A stretch of 64,000 nt of DNA from Pseudonocardia kunmingensis (GTDB lineage: Bacteria; Actinomycetota; Actinomycetes; Mycobacteriales; Pseudonocardiaceae): NCBI RefSeq assembly GCF_006716445.1, contig NZ_VFPA01000002.1:1116001-1180000 (forward strand). Direction: 5' to 3'. The position numbers and the translations under genes are program-made. Shown here in pieces: positions 1 through 8,528 of the stretch (position 1 is the stretch's first letter; every line of letters begins with the position of its first letter). The notes under the pieces were generated by a model. The model made no database searches and was not told the origin of the DNA. It worked only from the letters and a program-made list of their open reading frames with translations.

Positions 1-235
1 CGGACTCCGTCATCCCCGCGGCGTCCAGCTTCGCGAGCACCCGCGACACGCTCGCCTCGCTGAGCTCGCGCCCCGCCTCCTCGAGCAGTCGACGGGCGAC
101 GCGGGCCCCAATCGGCTCGTCGGCGCGATGGAGTACCAGCAACAACGCCTCGGCGTCACCGCCGAGCTCTGCCCCCGCAGTGGTCGGCTCCCCGTTCACG
201 GCGCTTCCCTGCCCTTCGACGTCATGGTTCATCAT
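1..235 (-). CDS. Winged-helix regulator, N-terminal part (cut by window edge)
   Basis: Reading leftward from an ATG-ATG pair at 235/232, the frame stays open to the window edge and gives about 78 residues starting MMNHDVEGQG. Residues ~28-78 (LLLVLHRADEPIGARVARRL then SVSRVLAKLDAAGM) look like a winged helix: a helix, a turn and a recognition helix with the SVSRVLAKL pattern seen in ribonuclease R-type or NrpR-like winged helices. The effector domain lies outside the window, so the family is not settled. The gene is divergent from the hydrolase operon at 362. A perfect inverted repeat (287-304) lies between the two, so I infer that this protein regulates that operon and probably itself. Confidence 0.6.
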   Translation of the reverse strand, partial: MMNHDVEGQGSAVNGEPTTAGAELGGDAEALLLVLHRADEPIGARVARRLLEEAGRELSEASVSRVLAKLDAAGMTES

Positions 236-286
236 CTTGCCCGACGCACGACCGATCTGGATTAACAGCGTCGCAACTGATAATAC

Positions 287-304
287 TTCCTCAAACCTGA
301 GGAA
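287..304. promoter_or_regulatory. Operator-like perfect inverted repeat in divergent promoter
   Basis: TTCCTCA (287-293), a 4-nt spacer, then TGAGGAA (298-304): seven-base arms with no mismatch. A -10-like GATAAT sits at 279-284 on the plus strand, so the repeat would cover the transcription start of the rightward operon. It is the only strong dyad I see between 236 and 361. Assigning it to the divergent winged-helix regulator is inference. Confidence 0.6.
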
Positions 305-361
305 CTTGCTACGGTCCTGGCGCCGAGCGGCACCAGGTCGTCATCAGCGGGAAGGACGTTC

Positions 362-1024
362 ATGCCAGCCGACTACCGTGCAGCGCACAGCCTCGACAAC
401 GAGGAGATGCGGCAGCTCTACCGCGAGGCCGGCTTCGCAGGCCGGTCCGGGTGGGGGACGAGGCCCGCCCTGCTCGTGATCGACCTCGCCGGAGCCTGGA
501 CGGCACCCGACGAGCAGCTCGGGTCCGACGTCGAGGCGGTCGTCGCGGCGACGACCGGCCTGCTCGAGGTGTTCCGGGCGAAGGAGCTCCCGATCGTCTT
601 CACGACGATGGCCTACGACCCCGGCCTGGTGGAAGCCGGTCCGGTGGTCACCAGCAAGACGCCCCACAGCACGCTGATGATCCGGGGCAGCGAGCGGGTG
701 CAGCTGCGCCCCGAGCTCGGCCGTCGCGACGACGAACCGCTCGTCGAGAAGCCGCGGGCGTCGGCGTTCTTCGGGACGAACGTGCTGTCGATGCTGATCG
801 GGCAGGGCGTCGACACCGCGGTCGTCGTCGGCGTCAGCACCAGCGGCTGCATCCGTTCGACCTGCGAGAGCGCCTTCAACCACAACATCCGTGTCGTGGT
901 GCCCCGCGAGGCCGTGGGGGACCGCAGCCACACCGGGCACCAGGCCGCGCTGCTGGACATCGACTCCCGGTTCGGCGACGTGATGGACCTCGAGCAGGTC
1001 GTGGCGGAGCTCAAGAGGTACTGA
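362..1024 (+). CDS. Isochorismatase-like cysteine hydrolase (N-carbamoylsarcosine amidase-like)
   Basis: 220 aa, normal for the isochorismatase/cysteine hydrolase superfamily. The expected catalytic triad is visible: Asp41 in ALLVIDLAGAW, Lys130 in VEKPRASAFFGT and Cys163 in GVSTSGCIRST, and the cis-peptide neighbourhood (GVSTSGC) is conserved. Members hydrolyse C-N bonds of carbamoyl or amide substrates such as N-carbamoylsarcosine, nicotinamide or ureidoacrylate. The CIRST context and overall length are closest to the N-carbamoylsarcosine amidase group, but the substrate cannot be fixed from sequence. It is the first gene of an operon with an SDR (3-bp gap) and an NCS1 nucleobase/allantoin-type permease, which suggests uptake and breakdown of a cyclic or carbamoylated nitrogen compound in the cytoplasm. 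Confidence 0.88.
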   Translation: MPADYRAAHSLDNEEMRQLYREAGFAGRSGWGTRPALLVIDLAGAWTAPDEQLGSDVEAVVAATTGLLEVFRAKELPIVFTTMAYDPGLVEAGPVVTSKTPHSTLMIRGSERVQLRPELGRRDDEPLVEKPRASAFFGTNVLSMLIGQGVDTAVVVGVSTSGCIRSTCESAFNHNIRVVVPREAVGDRSHTGHQAALLDIDSRFGDVMDLEQVVAELKRY

Positions 1025-1027
1025 TCG

Positions 1028-1819
1028 ATGACCGGGAACGAGCCACGGCCCGTCGGGTTCGGCCGCCTGGTCGGCCGATCGGTCGTCATCACCGGGAGCG
1101 GGGCGGGCGTCGGTCTGGGCCGTTCCCTGGCGATCGGGTTCGCCCGCGCGGGCGCCGACCTGACCCTGAACCACGTCGGCGAGGAGCCCGCGGTGTTCGA
1201 GGCCTTCCTGCAGGAGCTGCGTGCTCTGGGCGCCCGCGTGGGCACCGTCGAGGGCGACATTTCCCGCGAGGAGGTGGCCACGGCGCTCGTCGACAAGGCG
1301 GTCCGGGACCACGGCGGTGTCGACGTCCTGGTCAACAACGCCGCGGTCTCCGAGCCCGCTGTGACGGCGGCGATGTCGCTGGCCACCTGGCAGCGCACGA
1401 TCGACGTCAACCTCACCGGCGTCTTCCTTGCGACGAGGGCCGCCCTAGGGCCGATGCTGGTGCAGAGTCGCGGCCGAATCATCTCCGTCGCCTCCCAGAT
1501 CGCTCTCAAGGGCGGGCGGGAACACAGCCACTACGCGGCGGCCAAGGCCGGGATCATCGCCTTCACCAAGTCGGTGGCGCTCGAGGTGGCCCACCACGGG
1601 ATCACCGCGAACACCATCGCCCCGGGACCGCTGAACACCCGACTCATGGCGAACGTCAGTGAGCGGTGGCGCCGGGACAAGCTCGCCGAGCTCGTGATCC
1701 CCCGGTTCGGCGAACCGGAGGAAGTCGTGCCGACCGCGCTCCTGCTCGCGTCGGATCCCGCCGGGAACCTCTACACCGGACAGACATTGGGGCCCAACTG
1801 CGGCGACGTGATGCCCTGA
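1028..1819 (+). CDS. SDR-family NAD(P)-dependent oxidoreductase
   Basis: 263 aa classical short-chain dehydrogenase. The Rossmann glycine motif is ITGSGAGVGLGRS (~21-33), the NNAA structural motif is at ~103-106, and the active site is Ser155 (SVASQ), Tyr169 and Lys173 (YAAAK). The NTIAPGPLNT segment after the active site and the C-terminal GQTLGPNCGDV are typical of the 3-oxoacyl-ACP reductase-like subgroup. There is no aspartate clearly fixing NAD over NADP. It starts 3 bp after the hydrolase stop and is followed 28 bp later by the permease, so the three genes should be one transcript. The substrate is unknown; presumably it is a carbonyl or alcohol intermediate from the hydrolase step. Confidence 0.88.
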   Translation: MTGNEPRPVGFGRLVGRSVVITGSGAGVGLGRSLAIGFARAGADLTLNHVGEEPAVFEAFLQELRALGARVGTVEGDISREEVATALVDKAVRDHGGVDVLVNNAAVSEPAVTAAMSLATWQRTIDVNLTGVFLATRAALGPMLVQSRGRIISVASQIALKGGREHSHYAAAKAGIIAFTKSVALEVAHHGITANTIAPGPLNTRLMANVSERWRRDKLAELVIPRFGEPEEVVPTALLLASDPAGNLYTGQTLGPNCGDVMP

Positions 1820-1847
1820 TCCGTCCCTGACTGAAGCGGAAGCGTCC

Positions 1848-3407
1848 ATGAGCCACGACACCGTTGTCCCCACCTCCGCGAACGCCCGCAACAGGCTGGG
1901 GTTGCACAACCCCGACATGCGCCCGTTGCGGGCGGACGAACGGAACTGGACCTGGTGGAACTACTCCACGATCTGGATGGGGATCGTGCACAACATCGTC
2001 GCGTGGGAGGTCGCGGCGAACCTCATCGCGATCGGCATGAGCTTCTGGCAGGCGCTGGCCTGCGTGTGCTGCGCCTACGGGATCGCGTTCCTGGCGATCC
2101 TGGCCAACAGCGTCCTCGGTGCGAAGTACGGGCTCTCGTTCCCGGTGCTGATCCGCGCCGCCTTCGGGCGTAACGGTGCGCAGGTGCCCGTCGTGCTGCG
2201 CGCCTCGGTTGCGGTGTTCTGGTTCGCGGTGCACATCTACATCGGGAGCCAAGCCATCGCGGCCGTGGTCTCCTCCGCGGTGCCTGCCTATTCGAGCCTG
2301 CAGCAGTACCACGTTCTCGGGATGAACATCGACGTGCTGATCGCGTTCGTGGTCTGTTGGGCAGCGCACGCGTGGATCATGGGTCACGGCATCCAGAGCG
2401 TGCGCAGGCTGGAGGTCTGGGCGGGCCCGTCGATCATGGTGCTGGCAGTGGGACTGGTCATCTGGGCGGCCGTCGGCGTGGGTGGGATCGGTCCGCTGGT
2501 CGATGCGCCCGCGACCATCGCGCCGGCGCAGTTCTGGCCGACGTTCGTCGGCTCGATGACCGCGCTCCTGGGCACCGTGGCGACACTGATCCTCAACATC
2601 GCCGACCTGACGCGGTTCTCACGGTCGCAGAAGGACCAGGCCATCGGCCAGGGGATCGGCTTCCCGATCATGTTCTTCCTGTTCTCGGTGATGAGCCTGC
2701 TGGTCTCGGTCGGCACGGCGCGCATCTACGGCGAGGTCGTCACCAGCCCGATCGACATATTGGCCGGGTTCGACCAGCCGCTGGTCGCGATCTTCGGCGG
2801 TCTGTGCGTCCTGGTCGCGACCGCCTCGGTGAACGTGGCGACCAACGGTGTCTCCGCGGGGTTCGACCTGACCAACCTCTGGCCGAGCCGGCTGTCCTTC
2901 CGGCGGTCCGGGCTGATCGCCGTGGTCGCAGCCGTCGCCTTCTGCCCGTGGCTCTGGTATGAGGACGCGACCATCGTGACCGAGATCCTCGGGGTCATCG
3001 GCGCCACGATGGCGCCGATCTCCGGGATCATGCTCGTTGACTTCTACTACGTGCGGCGGCGCTCGCTCTCGGTCGCCGGGCTGTTCACCGAGTCGGCGAC
3101 CGGTCCATATGCCTACTCGAACGGATGGAACGTCCGCGCGATCGTGGCGCTCGCCGTGGGGATCCTCGCGGCGACCTGTGGGCTTATCGTCCCCGGGTGG
3201 GGCGGGCTCTACGCCTTCAACTGGTTCCTCGGGATCGCGGTGGGAGGCGGGTGCTACTTGCTGCTGATGACGCCCCACCGGGCTGCGGCCGGCTCCGGAA
3301 GCCGGGAGGGCGAGGAGTATCCGGACGTCGATTCCGTGCTCGTCCCGGGCGGGAGCCGAGACGCCGCAGCGGGGGAGGCACCGGTTCCCGGGCAGGACGC
3401 GCGGTAG
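1848..3407 (+). CDS. NCS1-family nucleobase/allantoin/hydantoin permease
   Basis: 519 aa polytopic membrane protein. The N-terminal NPDMRPLRADERNWTWWNYS is the hallmark entry sequence of the NCS1 (purine-cytosine permease/Mhp1) family, followed by about 12 hydrophobic segments; the cytoplasmic tail after ~480 is polar. NCS1 proteins import uracil, allantoin, cytosine or hydantoins with H+ or Na+. As the last gene of the hydrolase-SDR operon it probably brings in the substrate of the cysteine hydrolase. It ends 72 bp before the convergent GntR/FCD gene; I see no clear hairpin terminator in that gap. Confidence 0.92.
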   Translation: MSHDTVVPTSANARNRLGLHNPDMRPLRADERNWTWWNYSTIWMGIVHNIVAWEVAANLIAIGMSFWQALACVCCAYGIAFLAILANSVLGAKYGLSFPVLIRAAFGRNGAQVPVVLRASVAVFWFAVHIYIGSQAIAAVVSSAVPAYSSLQQYHVLGMNIDVLIAFVVCWAAHAWIMGHGIQSVRRLEVWAGPSIMVLAVGLVIWAAVGVGGIGPLVDAPATIAPAQFWPTFVGSMTALLGTVATLILNIADLTRFSRSQKDQAIGQGIGFPIMFFLFSVMSLLVSVGTARIYGEVVTSPIDILAGFDQPLVAIFGGLCVLVATASVNVATNGVSAGFDLTNLWPSRLSFRRSGLIAVVAAVAFCPWLWYEDATIVTEILGVIGATMAPISGIMLVDFYYVRRRSLSVAGLFTESATGPYAYSNGWNVRAIVALAVGILAATCGLIVPGWGGLYAFNWFLGIAVGGGCYLLLMTPHRAAAGSGSREGEEYPDVDSVLVPGGSRDAAAGEAPVPGQDAR

Positions 3408-3479
3408 GCGCGGCCTCCCCAGCAGCGTCTCCGCCCGGTCCCCGGGACGCCCGCACGGTCGGAGCTGACAGCGGTTGGC

Positions 3480-4148
3480 TCAGCCCACGGCCAGCCGGCG
3501 GAGGTAGGCGTCCCGCGACGGCTCGAGGTGCGCCACGCAGACCCGGACGAGCCGGTCCCGGTCGCCCTCCTGCAGCGCCCGGATCATCTCCCAGTGCTCG
3601 GCCTGGGCGCGCAGGAGGTACTGGTCGTCGGCGACGGTGAGGGAGCGGATGGACGACGTCATGCCGGCGTGGTGGCGCACGGCCTCGACGAGCGTCCTGT
3701 TGTCCGACAGGCCGAACAGGATCGCGTGGAAGGCCAGGTTGGCCCGGTGCGCGGCGCGCCGGTCCTGGGCGGCGACGGCGGCGTCGTGCGCCTGCTGGCA
3801 CTCCACCAGCGGGTCGAGCCGCTCGGGCGGCACCGGCACGGCGATGCTGCGCGCGCAGCTGGCCTCGAGCAGCGTGCGGACGTCGTAGAGGTCGCGGACC
3901 TCCTTCGCCGTGTAGGAGCGGACGAACGCCCCGACGTTGGCCCGGCGTTCGACCGCGCCGCGCGACTCCAGCGTGGCGAGCGCGCTGCGGACGACGTGGC
4001 GCTTCGCGCCGAACCGCTCCATGAGGTCGTCCTCGACGAGGCGCTCCCGCGGGTGCAGGAGACCGAGGGCGATCTCCTCCTCGAGCTCGGCGGCCAGTTC
4101 GGCGACGATCCCGGCGGCCCGCGTCCGCACCGCCCCGTCGCCACCCAT
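3480..4148 (-). CDS. GntR-family regulator with FCD effector domain
   Basis: About 222 aa from the chosen ATG at 4148, which has GAGGAGG eight bases upstream; an in-frame ATG at 4184 is a weaker alternative. Residues ~10-75 form the GntR winged helix (LHPRERLVEDDLMERFGAKR, then VRSALATLESRGAVERR). The rest is an all-helical FCD domain with the expected spaced metal ligands (Asp in DLYDVRTLLE and several His in AFHAILF, AVRHHAGM and AEHWEMI). FCD/FadR regulators respond to small carboxylates or related metabolites and usually repress. It is convergent with the NCS1 operon; its target is not evident. Confidence 0.9.
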   Translation of the reverse strand: MGGDGAVRTRAAGIVAELAAELEEEIALGLLHPRERLVEDDLMERFGAKRHVVRSALATLESRGAVERRANVGAFVRSYTAKEVRDLYDVRTLLEASCARSIAVPVPPERLDPLVECQQAHDAAVAAQDRRAAHRANLAFHAILFGLSDNRTLVEAVRHHAGMTSSIRSLTVADDQYLLRAQAEHWEMIRALQEGDRDRLVRVCVAHLEPSRDAYLRRLAVG

Positions 4149-4442
4149 CCGACCGGCCTCCTCGTCGTTCCCCGGGTCCTCCATGTTCGCACGGTGACCG
4201 TCCTCCTCCGGTGGAGAGACCGGCACGAGCACGTTCAGCCGCCGCGTCCGGTGCCGGCGGGGCCGTGCCGGCAACATCCGGGCTCGGGTTCTGGTCAGCG
4301 CGGCGGTGGCGATCCACCGGCGGACATCCGCGACCTGCGCACCCCAGCAGGAGCGGCAGTGCCCGGTGCCGTTGTCGGGGTGTCGGCGGTGGCCGGGGCC
4401 GTTCGGTGGTGGTCCCGCGCATGATCCGCGATATCGGGTGCA

Positions 4443-4464
4443 CATGGTTGCGATCACGACCATG
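4443..4464. promoter_or_regulatory. 22-bp imperfect palindrome upstream of the GntR gene
   Basis: CATGGTTGCGA faces TCACGACCATG with 9 of 11 pairs matching, about 295 bp upstream of the GntR start. The stretch 4149-4510 holds no convincing gene in any frame; this palindrome is the only structured element I can point to in it. It could be an operator, but its distance from a start codon makes that uncertain. Confidence 0.3.
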
Positions 4465-4510
4465 GACGACCGAAAGTTCGGATCATGCTTGCCGGGCGGG
4501 TCCCGGTTTT

Positions 4511-4576
4511 GCGGGTGAGCGGAACACCAGGGTTGTTCGATCTTGCATGGACAGCTCTGGTGTTCCGTTCACCTGC
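4511..4576. repeat. Large inverted repeat (26-nt arms, 14-nt loop)
   Basis: The left arm at 4511-4536 (GCGGGTGAGCGGAACACCAG then GGTTGT) pairs with the right arm at 4551-4576 (the reverse complement starts GCAGGTGAACGGAACACCAG); 22 of 26 positions agree. Weaker similarity continues outward for about 5 bases on each side. It lies just beyond the point where the XRE pseudogene stops resembling its family. It could be a miniature inverted-repeat element, an IS remnant or an unusually long terminator. No T-run follows either arm. Confidence 0.55.
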
Positions 4577-4599
4577 GAAAGGGGGCGGCTCGGCGCTGG

Positions 4600-5162
4600 T
4601 TCTCGTCGGAGTACCCGCAGCGGATCGGTGCCTGCGGCGGCGAGGGAGAGCGCCTCGCGCAGCGCCATGTGCGCCACGTCGGGGTAGCCGAGGTGCACGA
4701 GCGTGCACGCCGCGAGCTGGTGCAGCTGCGCGGCGACGTCGTGGGCGCCCGATCGCTCGTCGGCGCGCGCCTCCCGGACCATCGCCCTGGACTGTGTGAT
4801 CGCGCCGGGCAGCAGCTGCCCGAGCTCGTCGTAGCCGCCCGAGACGGTGAGCGGCTCCACGTCCGGGTCGTCGCCGATCAGGTCGTCGACGTAGGTGGGG
4901 CCTCGCGGATCGCGACCGCGCCGGAGTGCTCGGACGGATCCGGTAGCGGCGTCGTCCTCGACAGCAGGTGCCCTGCATCGACGTCGAGCGCGCGGGCGAT
5001 GCTGTGCAGGCTCGCGATCGACAGCGTGTGCCTGCTGCCCTGCTCGAGCTTCCGGATGAGGTCGACTGACACTCCGGCCGCGGTGGCCAGCTCCTGCTGT
5101 GTCCGGTCGCCGCGCAGCTGTGCGATGCGCTGCCCGACGGTCGGGCCGGTGCCGTGGTCCAC
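4600..5162 (-). pseudogene. XRE-family helix-turn-helix regulator, frameshifted and truncated
   Basis: From ATG 5162 the first 85 or so residues are a clean XRE helix-turn-helix: GQRIAQLRGDRTQQELATAA, GVSVDLIRKLEQGSRHTLSI and HSIARALDVDAGHLLS. The frame ends at 4878, but the next frame continues the family sequence (GPTYVDDLIGDDPDVEPL, later HQLAACTLVHLGYPDVAHMA and REALSLAAAGTDP). One indel near 4895-4910, next to a GGGGCC run, would restore it. Intact actinobacterial relatives run to about 400 aa; here similarity stops near 4610, next to the inverted repeat at 4511-4576. I read this as a pseudogene with a frameshift and a lost C-terminus. A sequencing error could explain the indel but not the truncation. 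Confidence 0.7.
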
Positions 5163-5198
5163 GTCCGAGACCGCCTCTCGGTCCGCACCCCCGACCCG

Positions 5199-6629
5199 TC
5201 AGCTCACGAACGGGCTCAGCAGGAGCACGACCGCGAACCCGGTGAGGCCGACCAGGGACTTCATGACGGTCCAGGACTTCAGCGTGTCGGCGACGTTCAT
5301 GCCGAAGTACCGGTTGGCCATCCAGAAGCCGGAGTCGTTGACGTGGGAGAACCCGGCGCCGCCGCAGGCGATCGCGATGCAGGTCAGGGCGACCGTGGTC
5401 GGGCTCGCGCCGAGCGACTCCGCCAGGGGTGCGCTGAACGTGGCGCCGGTGACCATGGCGACGAGGCCCGAGCCCTGCGAGATCCGCATGACCGCGGCGA
5501 CGACGAAGCCGAAGACGACGAGCGGGATGCTGGCGTCGCGCATCGCCGCGGACAGGGTGTCGCCGAGGCCGGACGACACCAGCACACCGCCGAACACGCC
5601 GCCGGCGCCGGTGACGAGGATGATGTTGCCCGCCGGGCCGAGCGCGGTGCCCGCGAGCCTGCCGAGCTCGGCGCGCCCGATCCCGCGGCGGACGCCGAAC
5701 ACCCACATGCTGAACAGCACGGTCAGCAGCAGCGCCATCACGGGGTTGCCGACGAAGGTCAACGTGGTGGCGACCGGCGACTCGCCGCCCATCAGGCGCC
5801 CGACCGTGCCGACGAGGATGAGCAGCAGGGGCATCAGCAGGGCGAGGACGACGGACCCGAAGGAGGGCAGGTCCCGCTCCGGCTCCGCCCGGACGTCAAC
5901 GGTGGACGTCGCGGTCGCCGGGGAGGAACCGTCGGTGCCGGTCGACGGCGTCGTGAGGGCGGGGGCCACGGGGTCGGCCGAGCCGACGATCGCCGCGGGC
6001 GGCACGACGTGGATGCGGCGCGCGATGAACCGCCCGAACAGCGGGCCCGCGACGGCGACGGCGGGGATCCCGCAGACGGCGCCGAAGAGCACCACGAGGC
6101 CGATGTCGGCGCCCATGATCCCGGAGGCCGCGAGCGGGCCGGGTGCGGGCGGCATGAACGTGTACGCCGCGCTCAGCCCGGCGCACAGCGGGATGCCGTA
6201 GTGGAGCAGCGACTTGCCCGTGCGCTGCGCGACCCCGTAGAGCATGGGGACGAGCACCACGATCGCCACGTCGATGTAGACCGAGGTCGCGACGAGGAAC
6301 CCGGCCAGCCCGAGGCCCCAGGAGATGGTGCGGTCGGAGAAGCGCTCGACGAGGGTGACGGCGATGCGCTCCGCCGCGCCGGCGTGCTGCAGGACCATCC
6401 CGAAGATCGCGCCGAGCGCGATCACGAGCGAGAGCTGGCCGAGCGAGTCGCCCATCTCGCCGACGACCAGGTCCATCAGCTCGGTCGGACCGTTCCCGAC
6501 GGCCAGGCCGAAGGCGAGGGTGGTGAGCAGGAGCGCGAGGAACTCCTGCACCTTCAACACGATGATCAGGGTGAGGAGGACGCCCACGGCCAGTACGGCG
6601 GCCATGACGACCCAAGCCTCGTAGGACAA
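5199..6629 (-). CDS. GntP-family gluconate/sugar-acid permease
   Basis: About 476 aa with roughly 12-14 membrane segments. The N-terminus (SYEAWVVMAAVLAVGVLLTL), the LQHAGAAERIA region and the VATSVYIDVAIVVLVPMLYG and YTFMPPAPGPLAAS signatures are diagnostic of the GntP gluconate:H+ symporter family. I chose the TTG at 6629 because AGGAG lies six bases upstream; a GTG at 6656 would add nine residues without a good ribosome site. It is the last gene of the leftward operon starting at 12328 and sits 77 bp after the IlvD/Edd dehydratase, which fits import of an aldonate or other hydroxy acid handled by that enzyme. Confidence 0.9.
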   Translation of the reverse strand: MSYEAWVVMAAVLAVGVLLTLIIVLKVQEFLALLLTTLAFGLAVGNGPTELMDLVVGEMGDSLGQLSLVIALGAIFGMVLQHAGAAERIAVTLVERFSDRTISWGLGLAGFLVATSVYIDVAIVVLVPMLYGVAQRTGKSLLHYGIPLCAGLSAAYTFMPPAPGPLAASGIMGADIGLVVLFGAVCGIPAVAVAGPLFGRFIARRIHVVPPAAIVGSADPVAPALTTPSTGTDGSSPATATSTVDVRAEPERDLPSFGSVVLALLMPLLLILVGTVGRLMGGESPVATTLTFVGNPVMALLLTVLFSMWVFGVRRGIGRAELGRLAGTALGPAGNIILVTGAGGVFGGVLVSSGLGDTLSAAMRDASIPLVVFGFVVAAVMRISQGSGLVAMVTGATFSAPLAESLGASPTTVALTCIAIACGGAGFSHVNDSGFWMANRYFGMNVADTLKSWTVMKSLVGLTGFAVVLLLSPFVS

Positions 6630-6706
6630 CAGTGTCTCCTGGAGTGGTGGATCCACGGGGTGGTGGACCCGACGGGGTCGGGACGGGGGTGGGGCGGGGG
6701 AGCGGG

Positions 6707-8443
6707 TCAGGCGGACCCGGCGCGCGACGGGACGCTCGCGCGGGTGTCGACGGCCTGCAGGAAGCGGAAGTCGCAGCCTTCCTCGGCCTGGGTCACCTCG
6801 TCGACGTAGAGCTTCGCGTAGCCGCGCTCGGGGCGCGGCCGGGGCGGCGCGGCGCCGGCGGCCCGGCGGGCGAGCTCGGCGTCGTCGACCTCGAGGACCA
6901 GCGAGCGGCGGCCGACCGACAGCGCGATCGTGTCGCCGGTGCGGACGAGGGCGAGCGGGCCGCCGACGGCCGCCTCGGGGGAGCTGTGCAGCACGATCGT
7001 GCCGGCCGCGGTGCCCGACATGCGGCCGTCGGAGATCCGGACGATGTCTTTGACACCGGCCTTCGCCAGCTTGCGCGGGATGGGGATGTAGCCCGCCTCG
7101 GGCATGCCGGGGAACCCGACGGGGCCGATGTTGCGCAGGACGAGCACGTCGGACGCGTCGACGTCGAGGTCGTCGCGGTCGATCCGCTCGGCGAGGTCGG
7201 CCGCGTCCTCGAACACGACGGCCCGGCCGCGGTGCTCCAGCAGCGCGGGCGTGGCGGCCGACTGCTTGATGATCGCGCCGCCCGGCGCCAGGTTCCCGTG
7301 CAGGACGGCGATGCTGCCGCCGTTGTGGATCGGGTTGTCACGGGGGCGGATGACGTCCTGCGCGAACGGCGCCGGGGCGTCGTCGAGCTCCTCGCCCAGG
7401 GTCCGCCCGGTGACGGTCAGCGCCGTCGGGTCGAGCTGGCCGCGCAGCTCCAGCATCAGCCGCGGGATTCCGCCGGCCCGGTGCAGGTCCTCCATGTAGT
7501 GGTCGCCGGAGGGCTTGAGGTCGACGAGCACGGGGGTCTCGCGGCCGAGCGCGTCGAAGGCGTCGAGGTCGAGGCGGTAGCCGCAGCGGCCCGCGACGGC
7601 GGCCAGGTGCACCAGCGCGTTGGTGGAACCGCCCATGGCGAGCAGGATCCGGAAGGCGTTGTCGAACGCGGCCGGTGTGAGGATCCGGTCGAGCGTGAGC
7701 CCCTCTTCGGCCAGGCCGACCGCGCGCGTGCCGGTCGCCTCGGCCACGCGCATCCGGTCGGCGGTGACGGCCGGCGGCGTGGCGCTGCCGGGCAGGGCGA
7801 CGCCGAGGGCCTCGCTCACCGCCGCCATCGTGCTGGCGGTGCCGGCGACCGAGCAGGTGCCGACGCTGCCGACCAGGCGCCCGTTGACCTCGGCGATCTC
7901 GTCGGCGTCGATCTCCTCGGCGCGGTAGCGGCCCCAGAACGCGCGGCAGTCGGTGCACGCGCCGACGGTGCGCCCGCGGTGCGACCCGGTGAGCATCGAG
8001 CCGGTGACGAGCTGGATGGCCGGCTTGCCCGCCGACGCGGCGCCCATGAGCTGTGCCGGGACGGTCTTGTCGCAGCCGCCGATGAGCACGACCGCGTCGA
8101 CCGGGAGCGCCTTCAGCATCTCCTCGGTGTCCATCGCCATCAGGTTCCGGAGGAACATGCTGGTGGGGTGGGCGAAGCTCTCGTGGATCGAGATCGTCGG
8201 GAACGACACGGGCAGGCCGCCGGCGAGCATCACGCCGCGCTCGATCGCCTGGATCAGCTGCGGGACGTTGCCGTGGCAGGGGTTGAAGCCGCTCTCGGTG
8301 TCGACGATGCCGATGACCGGGCGGTCCAGCGCGTCGTCGCCGTAGCCGGCGCCCTTGATGAACGCCTTGCGCAGGAACAGGGCGAACTCGGCGTCCCCGT
8401 AGCTGGTGAGGCTCCCCCGGAGGCCCTGGTGCTGCGACGGCAT
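6707..8443 (-). CDS. IlvD/Edd-family dehydratase (sugar-acid type)
   Basis: 578 aa from the ATG at 8443; AAGG lies nine bases upstream, while the two ATGs at 8452/8449 abut it. The Fe-S ligands expected in IlvD/Edd enzymes are Cys56 (NPCHGN), Cys124 (GGCDKT) and Cys197 (GTCSVAGTAS), and the C-terminal half carries DGRMSGT. These enzymes remove water from 2,3-dihydroxy acids: dihydroxyisovalerate, 6-phosphogluconate or pentonates. The catabolic neighbours (GntP permease, MFS, amino-acid deaminase-like enzyme) argue for a sugar- or hydroxy-acid dehydratase rather than the biosynthetic IlvD. Exact substrate not determinable. Confidence 0.88.
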   Translation of the reverse strand: MPSQHQGLRGSLTSYGDAEFALFLRKAFIKGAGYGDDALDRPVIGIVDTESGFNPCHGNVPQLIQAIERGVMLAGGLPVSFPTISIHESFAHPTSMFLRNLMAMDTEEMLKALPVDAVVLIGGCDKTVPAQLMGAASAGKPAIQLVTGSMLTGSHRGRTVGACTDCRAFWGRYRAEEIDADEIAEVNGRLVGSVGTCSVAGTASTMAAVSEALGVALPGSATPPAVTADRMRVAEATGTRAVGLAEEGLTLDRILTPAAFDNAFRILLAMGGSTNALVHLAAVAGRCGYRLDLDAFDALGRETPVLVDLKPSGDHYMEDLHRAGGIPRLMLELRGQLDPTALTVTGRTLGEELDDAPAPFAQDVIRPRDNPIHNGGSIAVLHGNLAPGGAIIKQSAATPALLEHRGRAVVFEDAADLAERIDRDDLDVDASDVLVLRNIGPVGFPGMPEAGYIPIPRKLAKAGVKDIVRISDGRMSGTAAGTIVLHSSPEAAVGGPLALVRTGDTIALSVGRRSLVLEVDDAELARRAAGAAPPRPRPERGYAKLYVDEVTQAEEGCDFRFLQAVDTRASVPSRAGSA

Positions 8444-8528
8444 CGTCATCATCCTTTTTATTGATAATCAGTGCTGCCGGATGAGACCACGCCCGGGCGG
8501 GCCGGCGCAAGTCCGCCGGCCCGCGGCC

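Noticed and set aside
3408-3479. Bidirectional terminator between the convergent NCS1 and GntR genes
   Set aside because: No stem of more than about six pairs with a T-run could be found by eye.
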